Below, one piece after another: positions 5,122 through 10,123 of a DNA stretch of 10,123 nt (position 1 is the stretch's first letter; each line of letters opens with the position of its first letter). A model generated the notes under the pieces. The model ran no database searches, was not told the origin of the DNA, and worked only from the letters and a program-made list of their open reading frames with translations. Location of the stretch: assembly GCA_035541995.1 (NCBI GenBank), contig DATKMG010000508.1, positions 1-10,123 on the forward strand. Direction: 5' to 3'. This DNA is from DATKMG01 sp035541995. GTDB taxonomy: Bacteria > Acidobacteriota > Terriglobia > Versatilivoradales > Versatilivoraceae. Both the position numbers and the translations under genes were made by a program.

Positions 5122-5721
5122 TCAGTACGCTACGGCTGGCACGGCTCCAGTGAGCGTGTTGAACATGCACGGGGAATTGCTCGGAGCAGGTTCCGGCTTC
5201 GGTGGCACGATGAACTTAAAGTCCCGGGAAAAGTCAAAGCGCGGTGTGCAGCTTGAGCAGTTGTCATCGAAACCTATGCGCTTGCGGCGGGCCTTCGCAG
5301 CCCGTTCTGCGGCGTCCTTCTTTTCCTTTTCGGCCGCAGCGAGTTGATCAGGGGTGGGCTTGATGGCCTTCCCGGTGTTGCAATCAGTGACGTAAGCTCC
5401 GCCCTTCGTGTCGTACGCCCAGCAACCATCCAAAGTGACCGCACCTTCGCCATACGTCAGGGCTGAAAAACTTATAGCGGTCTCGCCTTCCCAGATCGTA
5501 CTCCCTGCCTCCGGGTCGCCTGCCGGTACTGTGAGGTACTTCACCGCGATGCGTTTCTGTTTGGTGTCCCAGGCTTTCTCGGCCCGCTGAAGCTGCTGCC
5601 ATACGATCTTGGCTGAAGTCGCGTCTTCTCCAGATAGCTGCACCACTGGAGCGTCCTGACAGCGTACCGACACAGCCATTAGTAGGCTTGCCAAGCACAC
5701 CAACACTACAGTCGATTTCAT
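5122..5721 (-). CDS. Secreted protein of unknown function
   Basis: A 199-aa protein. I choose ATG 5721 (MKSTVVLVCLASLLMAVSV) because it follows AAGGAG-ACTCT and lies after the stop of the previous gene; the ATG at 5742 lacks a site and overlaps that gene. Residues 1-22 are a clear signal peptide ending near VRCQ. The mature part has a beta-rich centre (ISFSALTYGEGAVTLDGCWAYD), then an Ala/Lys/Glu helix around residues 124-148, and a C-terminal part with CSSC and a Pro-rich stretch. Four or more cysteines suggest disulfides outside the cytoplasm. I do not recognise a family. Its signal peptide resembles that of the protein at 2179-2595. Confidence 0.7.
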   Translation of the reverse strand: MKSTVVLVCLASLLMAVSVRCQDAPVVQLSGEDATSAKIVWQQLQRAEKAWDTKQKRIAVKYLTVPAGDPEAGSTIWEGETAISFSALTYGEGAVTLDGCWAYDTKGGAYVTDCNTGKAIKPTPDQLAAAEKEKKDAAERAAKARRKRIGFDDNCSSCTPRFDFSRDFKFIVPPKPEPAPSNSPCMFNTLTGAVPAVAY

Positions 5722-5732
5722 AGAGTCTCCTT

Positions 5733-6287
5733 TTATTGGCATTGCCGATGAGGGTCACAATTTAAAGGTCCGCTGAATCCCCGTTCTTGCGGAGGTTTAT
5801 AACCGTTTTTGTCCGTGATTTCATGGTCAGGATGCAAGTTGAAATTTGGGCCCGTGTCATTTTCAAGGATTTCCAGAAGTCCCTGAGCACACTCAATCTT
5901 GCTGGCATAGTCAGCGTCCGAAATATAGACCGGAACGCCACCTTCTTCGGCGTATCCAGACGCTCTTTCCCACGACCTGTCATTAGGCCACATGAAGAAT
6001 ACCCAGATGTATCGGCCCTCATGGTATTGCTGGGCGACCTCGTACTGCAACTTCTTCTTGCACGCGAGGGAGTCGATTTTGCAGATAATCTGCTTCAGGG
6101 TTAGATTTGGGGTCTGGGTGAATCCATACCCTACGTCCGGACCATTAGAAGCAACTGGCTGGTGAACTGATGCCGACAGAGCATTAAGGCTGTTGAGGTG
6201 GGATCGCCACTGAGCCTCCCACACCAGAACCCCAGTTCCAACCACAACAACGATAATGAAAACCGTCCGGTAGAAATTTAGTTTCAC
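5733..6287 (-). CDS. Membrane-anchored protein of unknown function
   Basis: A 184-aa protein. The start is GTG 6287, five bases after GAGGAAAGT, overlapping the preceding stop as GTGA, which indicates translational coupling. Residues 8-24 (VFIIVVVVGTGVLVWEA) form one membrane helix with a short basic N-terminus, so the bulk should lie outside the cytoplasm. That part has several cysteines (ICKIDSLACKK, EC, NC, QC) and is rich in aromatic residues (YIWVFFMWPND). The end, CDPHRQCQ, overlaps the ribosome binding region of the next gene. No known family recognised. Together with the secreted protein downstream it may form an envelope-acting pair. Confidence 0.65.
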   Translation of the reverse strand: MKLNFYRTVFIIVVVVGTGVLVWEAQWRSHLNSLNALSASVHQPVASNGPDVGYGFTQTPNLTLKQIICKIDSLACKKKLQYEVAQQYHEGRYIWVFFMWPNDRSWERASGYAEEGGVPVYISDADYASKIECAQGLLEILENDTGPNFNLHPDHEITDKNGYKPPQERGFSGPLNCDPHRQCQ

Positions 6288-6514
6288 ACTTTCCTCGCTT
6301 TCTTGTGCGACCTCAGAATCTCAATCGCCATCTTCCAGGCTTTAAAGCATTGGAACTCCAAAGCCTCGCGGCCGTATCGTTCGACCCGAAGGCGCCGGCG
6401 CAGCCGTTCATGGGCCCGGGCAGTGACCCGCTTCAACGGCACCTCCAGAACTCCCAAAGCAAGAGCAGAATCCGAACCACGATAATACTCCCCAAAAGCC
6501 AGAGATTCATTCAA
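6284..6514 (-). CDS. Small basic protein, unknown
   Basis: A 76-aa frame starting at TTG 6514, overlapping the end of the previous gene (stop 6507) and ending in a GTGA overlap with the next. The ribosome binding site is poor (GGAAGG almost touching the TTG), so the true start may be internal. The protein is rich in Arg and Leu with a helical pattern (VTARAHERLRRRLRVERYG) and ends with a basic tail, SHKKARKV. Nothing points to a function; the tight packing supports it being a gene. Confidence 0.45.
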   Translation of the reverse strand: MNESLAFGEYYRGSDSALALGVLEVPLKRVTARAHERLRRRLRVERYGREALEFQCFKAWKMAIEILRSHKKARKV

Positions 6515-6722
6515 ACCTTCCCGATCCGCGGTAGAACTCCCATTCGTCCAAAGCCTTTACCCTGGCCTCCAACACATCCCAGATGGGCTCAATTCTGGCT
6601 GGAACATAGGGCAGCTTGAGGGACTCCGTTACGGTCTGGGGCTTTCTCCACACCCCGCCGTCCTGCTTCCATGAGGTTATAACGCTCACAGAACCGTTCG
6701 ACTGAATGTAGATTTCTTCCAT
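6507..6722 (-). CDS. Small unknown protein
   Basis: A 71-aa protein, MEEIYIQSNGSVSVITSW... ATG 6722 follows GAGG-GGTTT, and the gene begins seven bases after the stop of the HTH gene. The first 20 residues look like alternating beta strand and the rest is mixed, with an acidic helix (IWDVLEARVKALDEWEF). No signal peptide or known motif. It overlaps the next gene by eight bases. Confidence 0.55.
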   Translation of the reverse strand: MEEIYIQSNGSVSVITSWKQDGGVWRKPQTVTESLKLPYVPARIEPIWDVLEARVKALDEWEFYRGSGRFE

Positions 6723-6729
6723 AAACCCC

Positions 6730-7305
6730 TCACTCTTTAAGCAGGTCCCACGCTCCTACCAACGAATCCCACCCATGGAAATCGTCGTTCGCCCCAGGTT
6801 TCTTTTTCTCACCCAAAACGAACATGGACTTGCGGTACATCGAATTCGGAATCACCATGACCCGCCCATCGGGCAAAACGGCAAGCGTGTACTCTACGCC
6901 AGGTTCCGGTGGACCTGTTCTTAACCAGTAATAGCCGCTGCTTTCATACTGTCCAACCTTCACGATCCGGCAGAGCCTTCCCAAGATATTGACCCTGCGG
7001 GTTGCGATGTTACGCAGCGAGACTGGCTTCCGATAGACGAGATTGACAGGGAAGGGGCATGAACGATTGATTGCCACGAAGGTCTTTAGGGTTGCAATCT
7101 TCTTCACCCTACGGCAAACCGTCGCCTCCCGCCGCCGTGCTCTCCCGTTCCAGGTCGGGAAAACGATGCTGACGATCTGCCCTACCCTCTGCCTGCTGAC
7201 TCCAAGGCGCCTCGAAACCTCAGCCAAGGTGCATGACGGGTCTTTACTGAAGATGTCCTTCACAGCGACCCTCAGATCCTTATTGACGTACCCGCGGCCT
7301 GTCAT
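6730..7305 (-). CDS. Helix-turn-helix DNA-binding protein
   Basis: A 191-aa protein. Residues 25-47 (CTLAEVSRRLGVSRQRVGQIV) are a clear helix-turn-helix of the kind found in sigma-factor region 4 and similar regulators; the 'SRQRVGQI' recognition helix is typical. The C-terminal 110 residues are basic, then form a probable beta-rich domain (YYWLRTGPPEPGVEYTLAVL, GRVMVIPN) of unknown role. ATG 7305 has AGG nine bases upstream and is seven bases from the previous stop. It is probably a phage transcription regulator for this or another operon; the target cannot be deduced. Confidence 0.7.
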   Translation of the reverse strand: MTGRGYVNKDLRVAVKDIFSKDPSCTLAEVSRRLGVSRQRVGQIVSIVFPTWNGRARRREATVCRRVKKIATLKTFVAINRSCPFPVNLVYRKPVSLRNIATRRVNILGRLCRIVKVGQYESSGYYWLRTGPPEPGVEYTLAVLPDGRVMVIPNSMYRKSMFVLGEKKKPGANDDFHGWDSLVGAWDLLKE

Positions 7306-7311
7306 CGGTTT

Positions 7312-7518
7312 CTACCTGCCTTTCCGCTTCTTGATCTTCTCGAATTTGAACTTGGCTCCCCGCTCCGCCAACTCTTTGCCTACCCTGAAAAGATGGTATC
7401 GGCAGCAGGGTAACACAAAAGTCGTGAATTGGACCTTCCACCTGGCCGGCCGTCCGCACGCCGTCCCACTTCGTCGCGTCTCTCCACCTCGAAGCCAGAG
7501 GGCAACACAGGGGGTCAT
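7312..7518 (-). CDS. Small basic protein with paired cysteines
   Basis: A 68-aa protein. ATG 7518 follows AAGGA-CTGCAA, a good site, 25 bases after the stop of the AT-hook gene. Cysteines at C5, C21, C38 and C39 could bind metal but do not form a standard zinc finger. The C-terminal half (YHLFRVGKELAERGAKFKFEKIKKRKGR) is a strongly basic helix, suggestive of nucleic-acid binding. A 297-codon plus-strand frame covers this stretch, but the ribosome binding sites and packing favour the minus strand. Confidence 0.55.
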   Translation of the reverse strand: MTPCVALWLRGGETRRSGTACGRPARWKVQFTTFVLPCCRYHLFRVGKELAERGAKFKFEKIKKRKGR

Positions 7519-7543
7519 TTGCAGTCCTTACGATGGATCATCT

Positions 7544-8314
7544 TCACAGCTTATTCTTTTGGTAGAGGTCAAACTCAGCCTCGGTCGGCTCTCGGTGGTA
7601 CGTGTTGATCATGTACCGCCATCCGCGCAACCCCCACTTGCTTCCTTTCGGCGGCAGGTCTCGGCAACCGTTCGTTGGCTGAAGTTCCGGTTTGATGTCC
7701 AGAAACGGCTTAGCCTTCATCGCCACGCTTGCGTTGACTTGCTGTCTCACCCACTCTGGCAACTCAATTCCTTCCCATTTTGCCTCATCGCTCCATTTTT
7801 GGAACTCGGCAACAGGAAGGATCAGTTCAAGCCGTGCTTCCTGGAGTTTAGGTTTCGGCTCTCTCAGCTTGTCGGCGCCTATCTTAAGGAGGTCGGTCGT
7901 TACCCGCTTTCCTTCCTCCTCGACTGTTCGCCTTAGTTCCCCGAGTTTCTGTTCAAAGATTTCATCAGGAACACCAGCGAGTCTCTGTGACTTAGCGCTC
8001 AGATCCTTTGAGATTCCAAGCTCGTTGAGGGTGGCCGTCGATAATTGGTCGTTTGTCACGACCGATTTATTTTTACTCTTTTTCGGTCGTCCAGCCGGGG
8101 CTTTCTCCGTTTTCTTGAGAAGTTCTCCTAACTTCCGTTCGGCCCGAATCCTGATTTCGGCAGCGTAAAGCTCGGCCTTTTTGTTCTTGGCTTGGCGCGC
8201 ATAGGCCCTCATTGCCTCTGCCTTATCCCGCAGGTCCTTCGCCTCGTCAACCGACTTTGCCAACTCCAATTCGCGGCAGGCGGCGTCGTAGTGAGCAAGT
8301 GTTACGACCTTCAT
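7544..8314 (-). CDS. AT-hook, coiled-coil phage DNA-binding protein
   Basis: A 256-aa protein. Residues 10-70 are the helical block I know from a common phage protein type (LRDKAEAMRAYARQAKN... AAEIRIRAERKLGELL), followed by GRPKK (75-79), an AT-hook, and the usual SVVTNDQLSTATLNELGISKDLSAKSQRLAGVPDEIFE stretch. I know these as widespread phage and prophage proteins, sometimes annotated as ParB- or replication-related, without a settled role. The C-terminal 90 residues (RLELILPVAEFQKWSDEAKW...) vary more. ATG 8314 has an excellent AAAGGAG five bases upstream and overlaps the previous stop as ATGA, so it is coupled to the RHH protein. Likely role: DNA binding in regulation or replication. Confidence 0.75.
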   Translation of the reverse strand: MKVVTLAHYDAACRELELAKSVDEAKDLRDKAEAMRAYARQAKNKKAELYAAEIRIRAERKLGELLKKTEKAPAGRPKKSKNKSVVTNDQLSTATLNELGISKDLSAKSQRLAGVPDEIFEQKLGELRRTVEEEGKRVTTDLLKIGADKLREPKPKLQEARLELILPVAEFQKWSDEAKWEGIELPEWVRQQVNASVAMKAKPFLDIKPELQPTNGCRDLPPKGSKWGLRGWRYMINTYHREPTEAEFDLYQKNKL

Positions 8315-8466
8315 TTGGACTCCTTTAGCCTTTCAGGCGTGGTCCGAACCGCCAGCACAATTGCCTTGATAATAAACTCTCGAAGCGTAATTCCCTGTTG
8401 GGCCGCTGCCACCTTGGCACTTTGATGAATCTCGTTCGGAATGTTATCGATATTTATGGATTTCAT
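8311..8466 (-). CDS. Ribbon-helix-helix (Arc-like) mini-regulator
   Basis: A 51-aa protein. The first strand, SINIDNIP, is followed by helix NEIHQSAKVAAAQQG and helix TLREFIIKAIVLAV, the standard ribbon-helix-helix plan; such proteins bind DNA as dimers through the strand. Length fits Arc-like repressors and antitoxin-like RHH proteins. ATG 8466 has no Shine-Dalgarno; a TATAAT box lies eight bases before it, so the transcript probably begins at or next to the ATG. The stop overlaps the next start as ATGA. It heads the small-gene operon and may repress its own promoter. No toxin partner is recognisable. Confidence 0.8.
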   Translation of the reverse strand: MKSINIDNIPNEIHQSAKVAAAQQGITLREFIIKAIVLAVRTTPERLKESK

Positions 8467-8474
8467 AGGTCGAG

Positions 8475-8501
8475 ATTATATCTATTAGGAACCACCGTCA
8501 A
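8475..8501 (-). promoter_or_regulatory. Promoter of the RHH-led operon, probably leaderless
   Basis: Minus strand TTGACG (8501-8496), 15-base spacer, TATAAT (8480-8475). Both boxes are near consensus, though the spacer is short. The ATG at 8466 begins eight bases after the -10, the usual distance to a transcription start, and no ribosome binding site is present. Confidence 0.6.
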
Positions 8502-8632
8502 GTAATAAATATGGCATACATCCGTACAGGCCCGATGCCTCGGTGCGCGTCTGGTGGCATCCTGGCGCAATATTTTTGGGGTTTTGGGGGTGTTTTAGGA
8601 AATTGGGCCGGAATCGAAGGAGATCATCAGAC

Positions 8633-9235
8633 TCAACCGGGTACTCCTGATTCGAGAACTTTCATCACCGTCTCGCCAAACCAAGATGGGGCCGCAGAGC
8701 TGATCACGATAATCTGGCTGGCCACCGGTTCGGCCGCATCGTAGGATGCTGCTGCTTCCGTCAGGAAAGCCGCCTCATCCATAATGAATCGGGCTGGGTG
8801 GTACTGGCGCACCTGGTCGGCTCCCGAGGGTACGCCGCGGATCGAGCTTCCGTTCTGCCAGGTCATCAGGTTCCCGGGCATGTCATCGATTGACTTGGTG
8901 AGTGGGTGCATCACCTTCAGGCACTCATCCTGTTGCTCCCAGATGACCCTGGCGTAGCCGGGAATACCCTTCCCCACCACCAAGTCGATTGACTTCGATT
9001 CGCGCTCTGATTGGATGATGATGTGGGAGTTTGGCGTCCATTGGGCAAGATGGACACTATCGGCCACCACGGCCCAGGAGAGCATCATTTCGCGGGATTT
9101 GGGGATAAAGAGCCGGCGTTCGGACCTTAACAGGTCAAAGAGCCAAGGGAAGAAAGGTTTATTCGGGAATCTTGTGTACGGGTCCGATCCCTTCTCCTTC
9201 CAATGGTCGTCCCGAGTCCTCGTGTGGTGTTGCAA
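8633..9235 (-). CDS. terL: Large terminase subunit, ATPase part only (truncated)
   Basis: The packaging motor ATPase. With the start at TTG 9235 the product is 200 aa; TTG 9244 or an ATG at 9391, deep inside the small-subunit gene, are alternatives and no start has a good ribosome site. The Walker A variant is IPKSREMMLSW (44-54), a form common in phage terminases; Walker B is ARFIMDEAAF (148-157) with the Asp-Glu pair; the coupling motif is SSAAPSWFGE (179-188). The frame then ends after LESGVPG at 8633. The nuclease domain, normally another 200-300 residues, is missing here and appears in no other frame in the window. It is therefore truncated, split, or broken by a deletion or assembly join. 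Confidence 0.8.
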   Translation of the reverse strand: MQHHTRTRDDHWKEKGSDPYTRFPNKPFFPWLFDLLRSERRLFIPKSREMMLSWAVVADSVHLAQWTPNSHIIIQSERESKSIDLVVGKGIPGYARVIWEQQDECLKVMHPLTKSIDDMPGNLMTWQNGSSIRGVPSGADQVRQYHPARFIMDEAAFLTEAAASYDAAEPVASQIIVISSAAPSWFGETVMKVLESGVPG

Positions 9236-9896
9236 CCACTTCAATGGACTGCGGCGGCAAAGCTCGTTGATCCCCCCGGCCAGCAACAAGTCGAGCGATG
9301 TTGGCGTTAAATTCTTCGAGTTGCTCGTCTGTAAACTTCGAAAGGTCGAGACCCCCGGCAACAATTCGGGTAAGCTCTGCGCTGAACTCATGTTTCACCA
9401 TCAATTCGTCTTTGAATAGCCCCTGGTGCCGTCCCAGCAACTCCAGATAATCGCGGCGGTCCACCAGCTTGATCTTATTGAGCCGGCCGAAAGCGTGCTT
9501 CTGTTCGCCCTCGCCTTCGTACAATTCGACCACCTCGAAGCCTGCCACACACCTTCGAGTGTTGAACGACATATCGCGGATTTGCTTCAGAGAGCCGTCA
9601 GTATTGAACAGATCGGCAGGATCCCAAAAGCATCCCATCGCTATTTCTTGAATGGTCCGGTCTTGAGAAATCTCGCATCTTTTCATGCGCTGGTCGCGTC
9701 TCTGCCTCAAAGCCGCCTGTATTTTATTACGGTGCAACAATCGCGTGGCCATCACGTGGGCGCCAGCTTTATTGTAACCTGCTGCCTTCGCGGCCCTTGT
9801 TCCGTTCTCATCCACCATGTACTCATTGACGAAGGCTTCCTCGCGGATGGTAAGAGGGGAGTTGTCTTTATCATATTTAGACTTACGCTTTCCCAT
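9159..9896 (-). CDS. terS: Small terminase subunit
   Basis: A 245-aa protein that binds phage DNA and starts packaging. Residues 14-75 (PLTIREEAFVNEYMVDENGTRAAKAAGYNKAGAHVMATRLL) match the Terminase_2 family N-terminal helix-turn-helix: T-x-x-x-x-F-V-x-E-Y-x-x-D-x-N-x-x-x-A-A-x-x-A-G-Y. The centre has WDPADLF and RRDYLELLGRHQGLFKDE, both usual in this family, and the C-terminus is acidic. It precedes the large subunit, as is standard, and the two frames meet or overlap around 9159-9235. ATG 9896 lacks a Shine-Dalgarno; a promoter lies immediately upstream. Confidence 0.9.
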   Translation of the reverse strand: MGKRKSKYDKDNSPLTIREEAFVNEYMVDENGTRAAKAAGYNKAGAHVMATRLLHRNKIQAALRQRRDQRMKRCEISQDRTIQEIAMGCFWDPADLFNTDGSLKQIRDMSFNTRRCVAGFEVVELYEGEGEQKHAFGRLNKIKLVDRRDYLELLGRHQGLFKDELMVKHEFSAELTRIVAGGLDLSKFTDEQLEEFNANIARLVAGRGDQRALPPQSIEVVATPHEDSGRPLEGEGIGPVHKIPE

Positions 9897-9903
9897 GGGG
9901 AAG

Positions 9904-9933
9904 AGGTTAAGGCGAAAGGGGTAATGGTGTCAA
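9904..9933 (-). promoter_or_regulatory. Promoter of the terminase genes, probably leaderless
   Basis: Minus strand: a perfect -35 TTGACA (9933-9928), 18-base spacer and a weak -10 TAACCT (9909-9904). The -10 ends seven bases before ATG 9896, and no ribosome binding site is present, so the message may start at the ATG. Confidence 0.5.
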
Positions 9934-9945
9934 CCTGCTTTCGCC
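9911..9945. repeat. Inverted repeat across the terminase promoter
   Basis: GGCGAAAG (9911-9918) and CTTTCGCC (9938-9945) are perfect 8-bp inverted arms 19 bases apart, one in the promoter spacer and one just upstream of the -35. The placement suits a repressor operator. Confidence 0.5.
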
Positions 9946-9985
9946 TTTCGGGGTTGAGGTTGGATTAGGCGGTGACATTTTACGG

Positions 9986-10020
9986 CTACTTTTTTTGGCT
10001 CAAAGTGACTTTTTTTGTCT
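9986..10020. repeat. Phased T-tract direct repeat upstream of the terminase promoter
   Basis: CTACTTTTTTTGGCT (9986-10000) recurs as TGACTTTTTTTGTCT (10006-10020), exactly 20 bp apart, followed by GCTTTTT. A-tracts spaced by about two helical turns bend DNA and can stimulate promoters or mark packaging or replication sites. The rest of 9946-10089 holds no gene I can support. Confidence 0.45.
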
Positions 10021-10089
10021 GCTTTTTCAATATCTCAAGTAATGCTTTAATCGACGTGTTGATTTGATTGGGGGTTAGGTGGCGTTTAT

Positions 10090-10120
10090 TTTTATTAAAT
10101 ACAATAAAATTTGGTTAGGG
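10090..10120. repeat. AT palindrome, copy 2 of the 31-bp direct repeat
   Basis: Identical over 20 bases to 5080-5099 and similar over 31. Here no good -10 box follows on the minus strand at the proper distance, so it may serve a gene beyond the right edge or act as a protein-binding site without a promoter. Confidence 0.65.
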
Positions 10121-10123
10121 GCT

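Noticed and set aside
5733..5742. ATG at 5742 as the start of the secreted protein
   Set aside because: It has no ribosome site and overlaps the previous gene; ATG 5721 has AAGGAG and starts directly with a signal peptide.
7043..7936. Plus-strand 297-codon open frame
   Set aside because: It lies opposite three minus-strand genes with good ribosome binding sites and recognisable domains; its translation has no family features.
8311..8314. RHH and AT-hook genes as a toxin-antitoxin pair
   Set aside because: The AT-hook protein resembles a common phage DNA-binding protein, not a toxin, and no small toxin is adjacent.
9426..9968. Plus-strand 180-codon open frame
   Set aside because: It is antisense to the confidently identified small terminase gene.
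1..10123. CRISPR arrays, insertion sequences, rRNA
   Set aside because: I saw no regularly spaced repeats, transposase or rRNA-like sequence.

Overview
This window looks like part of a tailed-phage genome or prophage. The evidence is a terminase pair at the right-hand end, a phage-type cytosine-C5 DNA methyltransferase, a tRNA gene, a nucleoside deoxyribosyltransferase-like gene, and many short, tightly packed unknown genes. Every gene I can support lies on the minus strand, so the genes are transcribed from the right end towards the left. Base composition is moderately GC-rich. Two exported proteins have signal peptides ending in a Cys-Gln motif, which I have an impression of from Acidobacteriota-like soil bacteria. 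That host guess is weak.

Layout in transcription order, right to left. (1) 10123-9897: AT-rich non-coding leader with phased T-tracts, an AT palindrome and a consensus-like promoter. (2) 9896-8633: small terminase subunit, then a large terminase subunit that stops right after its ATPase domain. (3) 8501-6284: a new promoter, a tiny ribbon-helix-helix protein, an AT-hook protein and four further small genes (one with a helix-turn-helix), joined by short gaps or 4-base overlaps. (4) 6287-5122: a membrane-anchored protein and a secreted protein. (5) 5110-4585: a separately promoted deoxyribosyltransferase-like gene bracketed by a 20-bp inverted repeat. (6) 4573-2600: the methyltransferase, with a second 623-aa gene nested completely inside it in the +1 frame. 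(7) 2595-1761: an exported coiled-coil protein, tRNA-Arg(UCU) and a small unknown gene. (8) 1714-131: four small proteins that share a basic motif of the form [KR]KK..K...F.G.

The most remarkable region is 2600-4573. Two long same-strand frames both read as conserved protein. One is a C5 methyltransferase with its motifs in order. The other is a protein built of repeated T-P units that ends in a tail I recognise from phage proteins. The nested frame also carries a zinc-ribbon/HNH endonuclease module. This module interrupts the methyltransferase between motifs VI and VIII without a stop codon in either frame. It appears to be a double-coding gene pair invaded by a homing-type nuclease domain.

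How the genes may work together (inference): terminase packages DNA; the RHH, AT-hook and HTH proteins would regulate or bind DNA; the methyltransferase and the deoxyribosyltransferase-like protein would act on DNA modification or nucleotide pools; the tRNA would help decode AGA codons; the leftmost basic-motif proteins may bind nucleic acid. No plus-strand gene is convincing.
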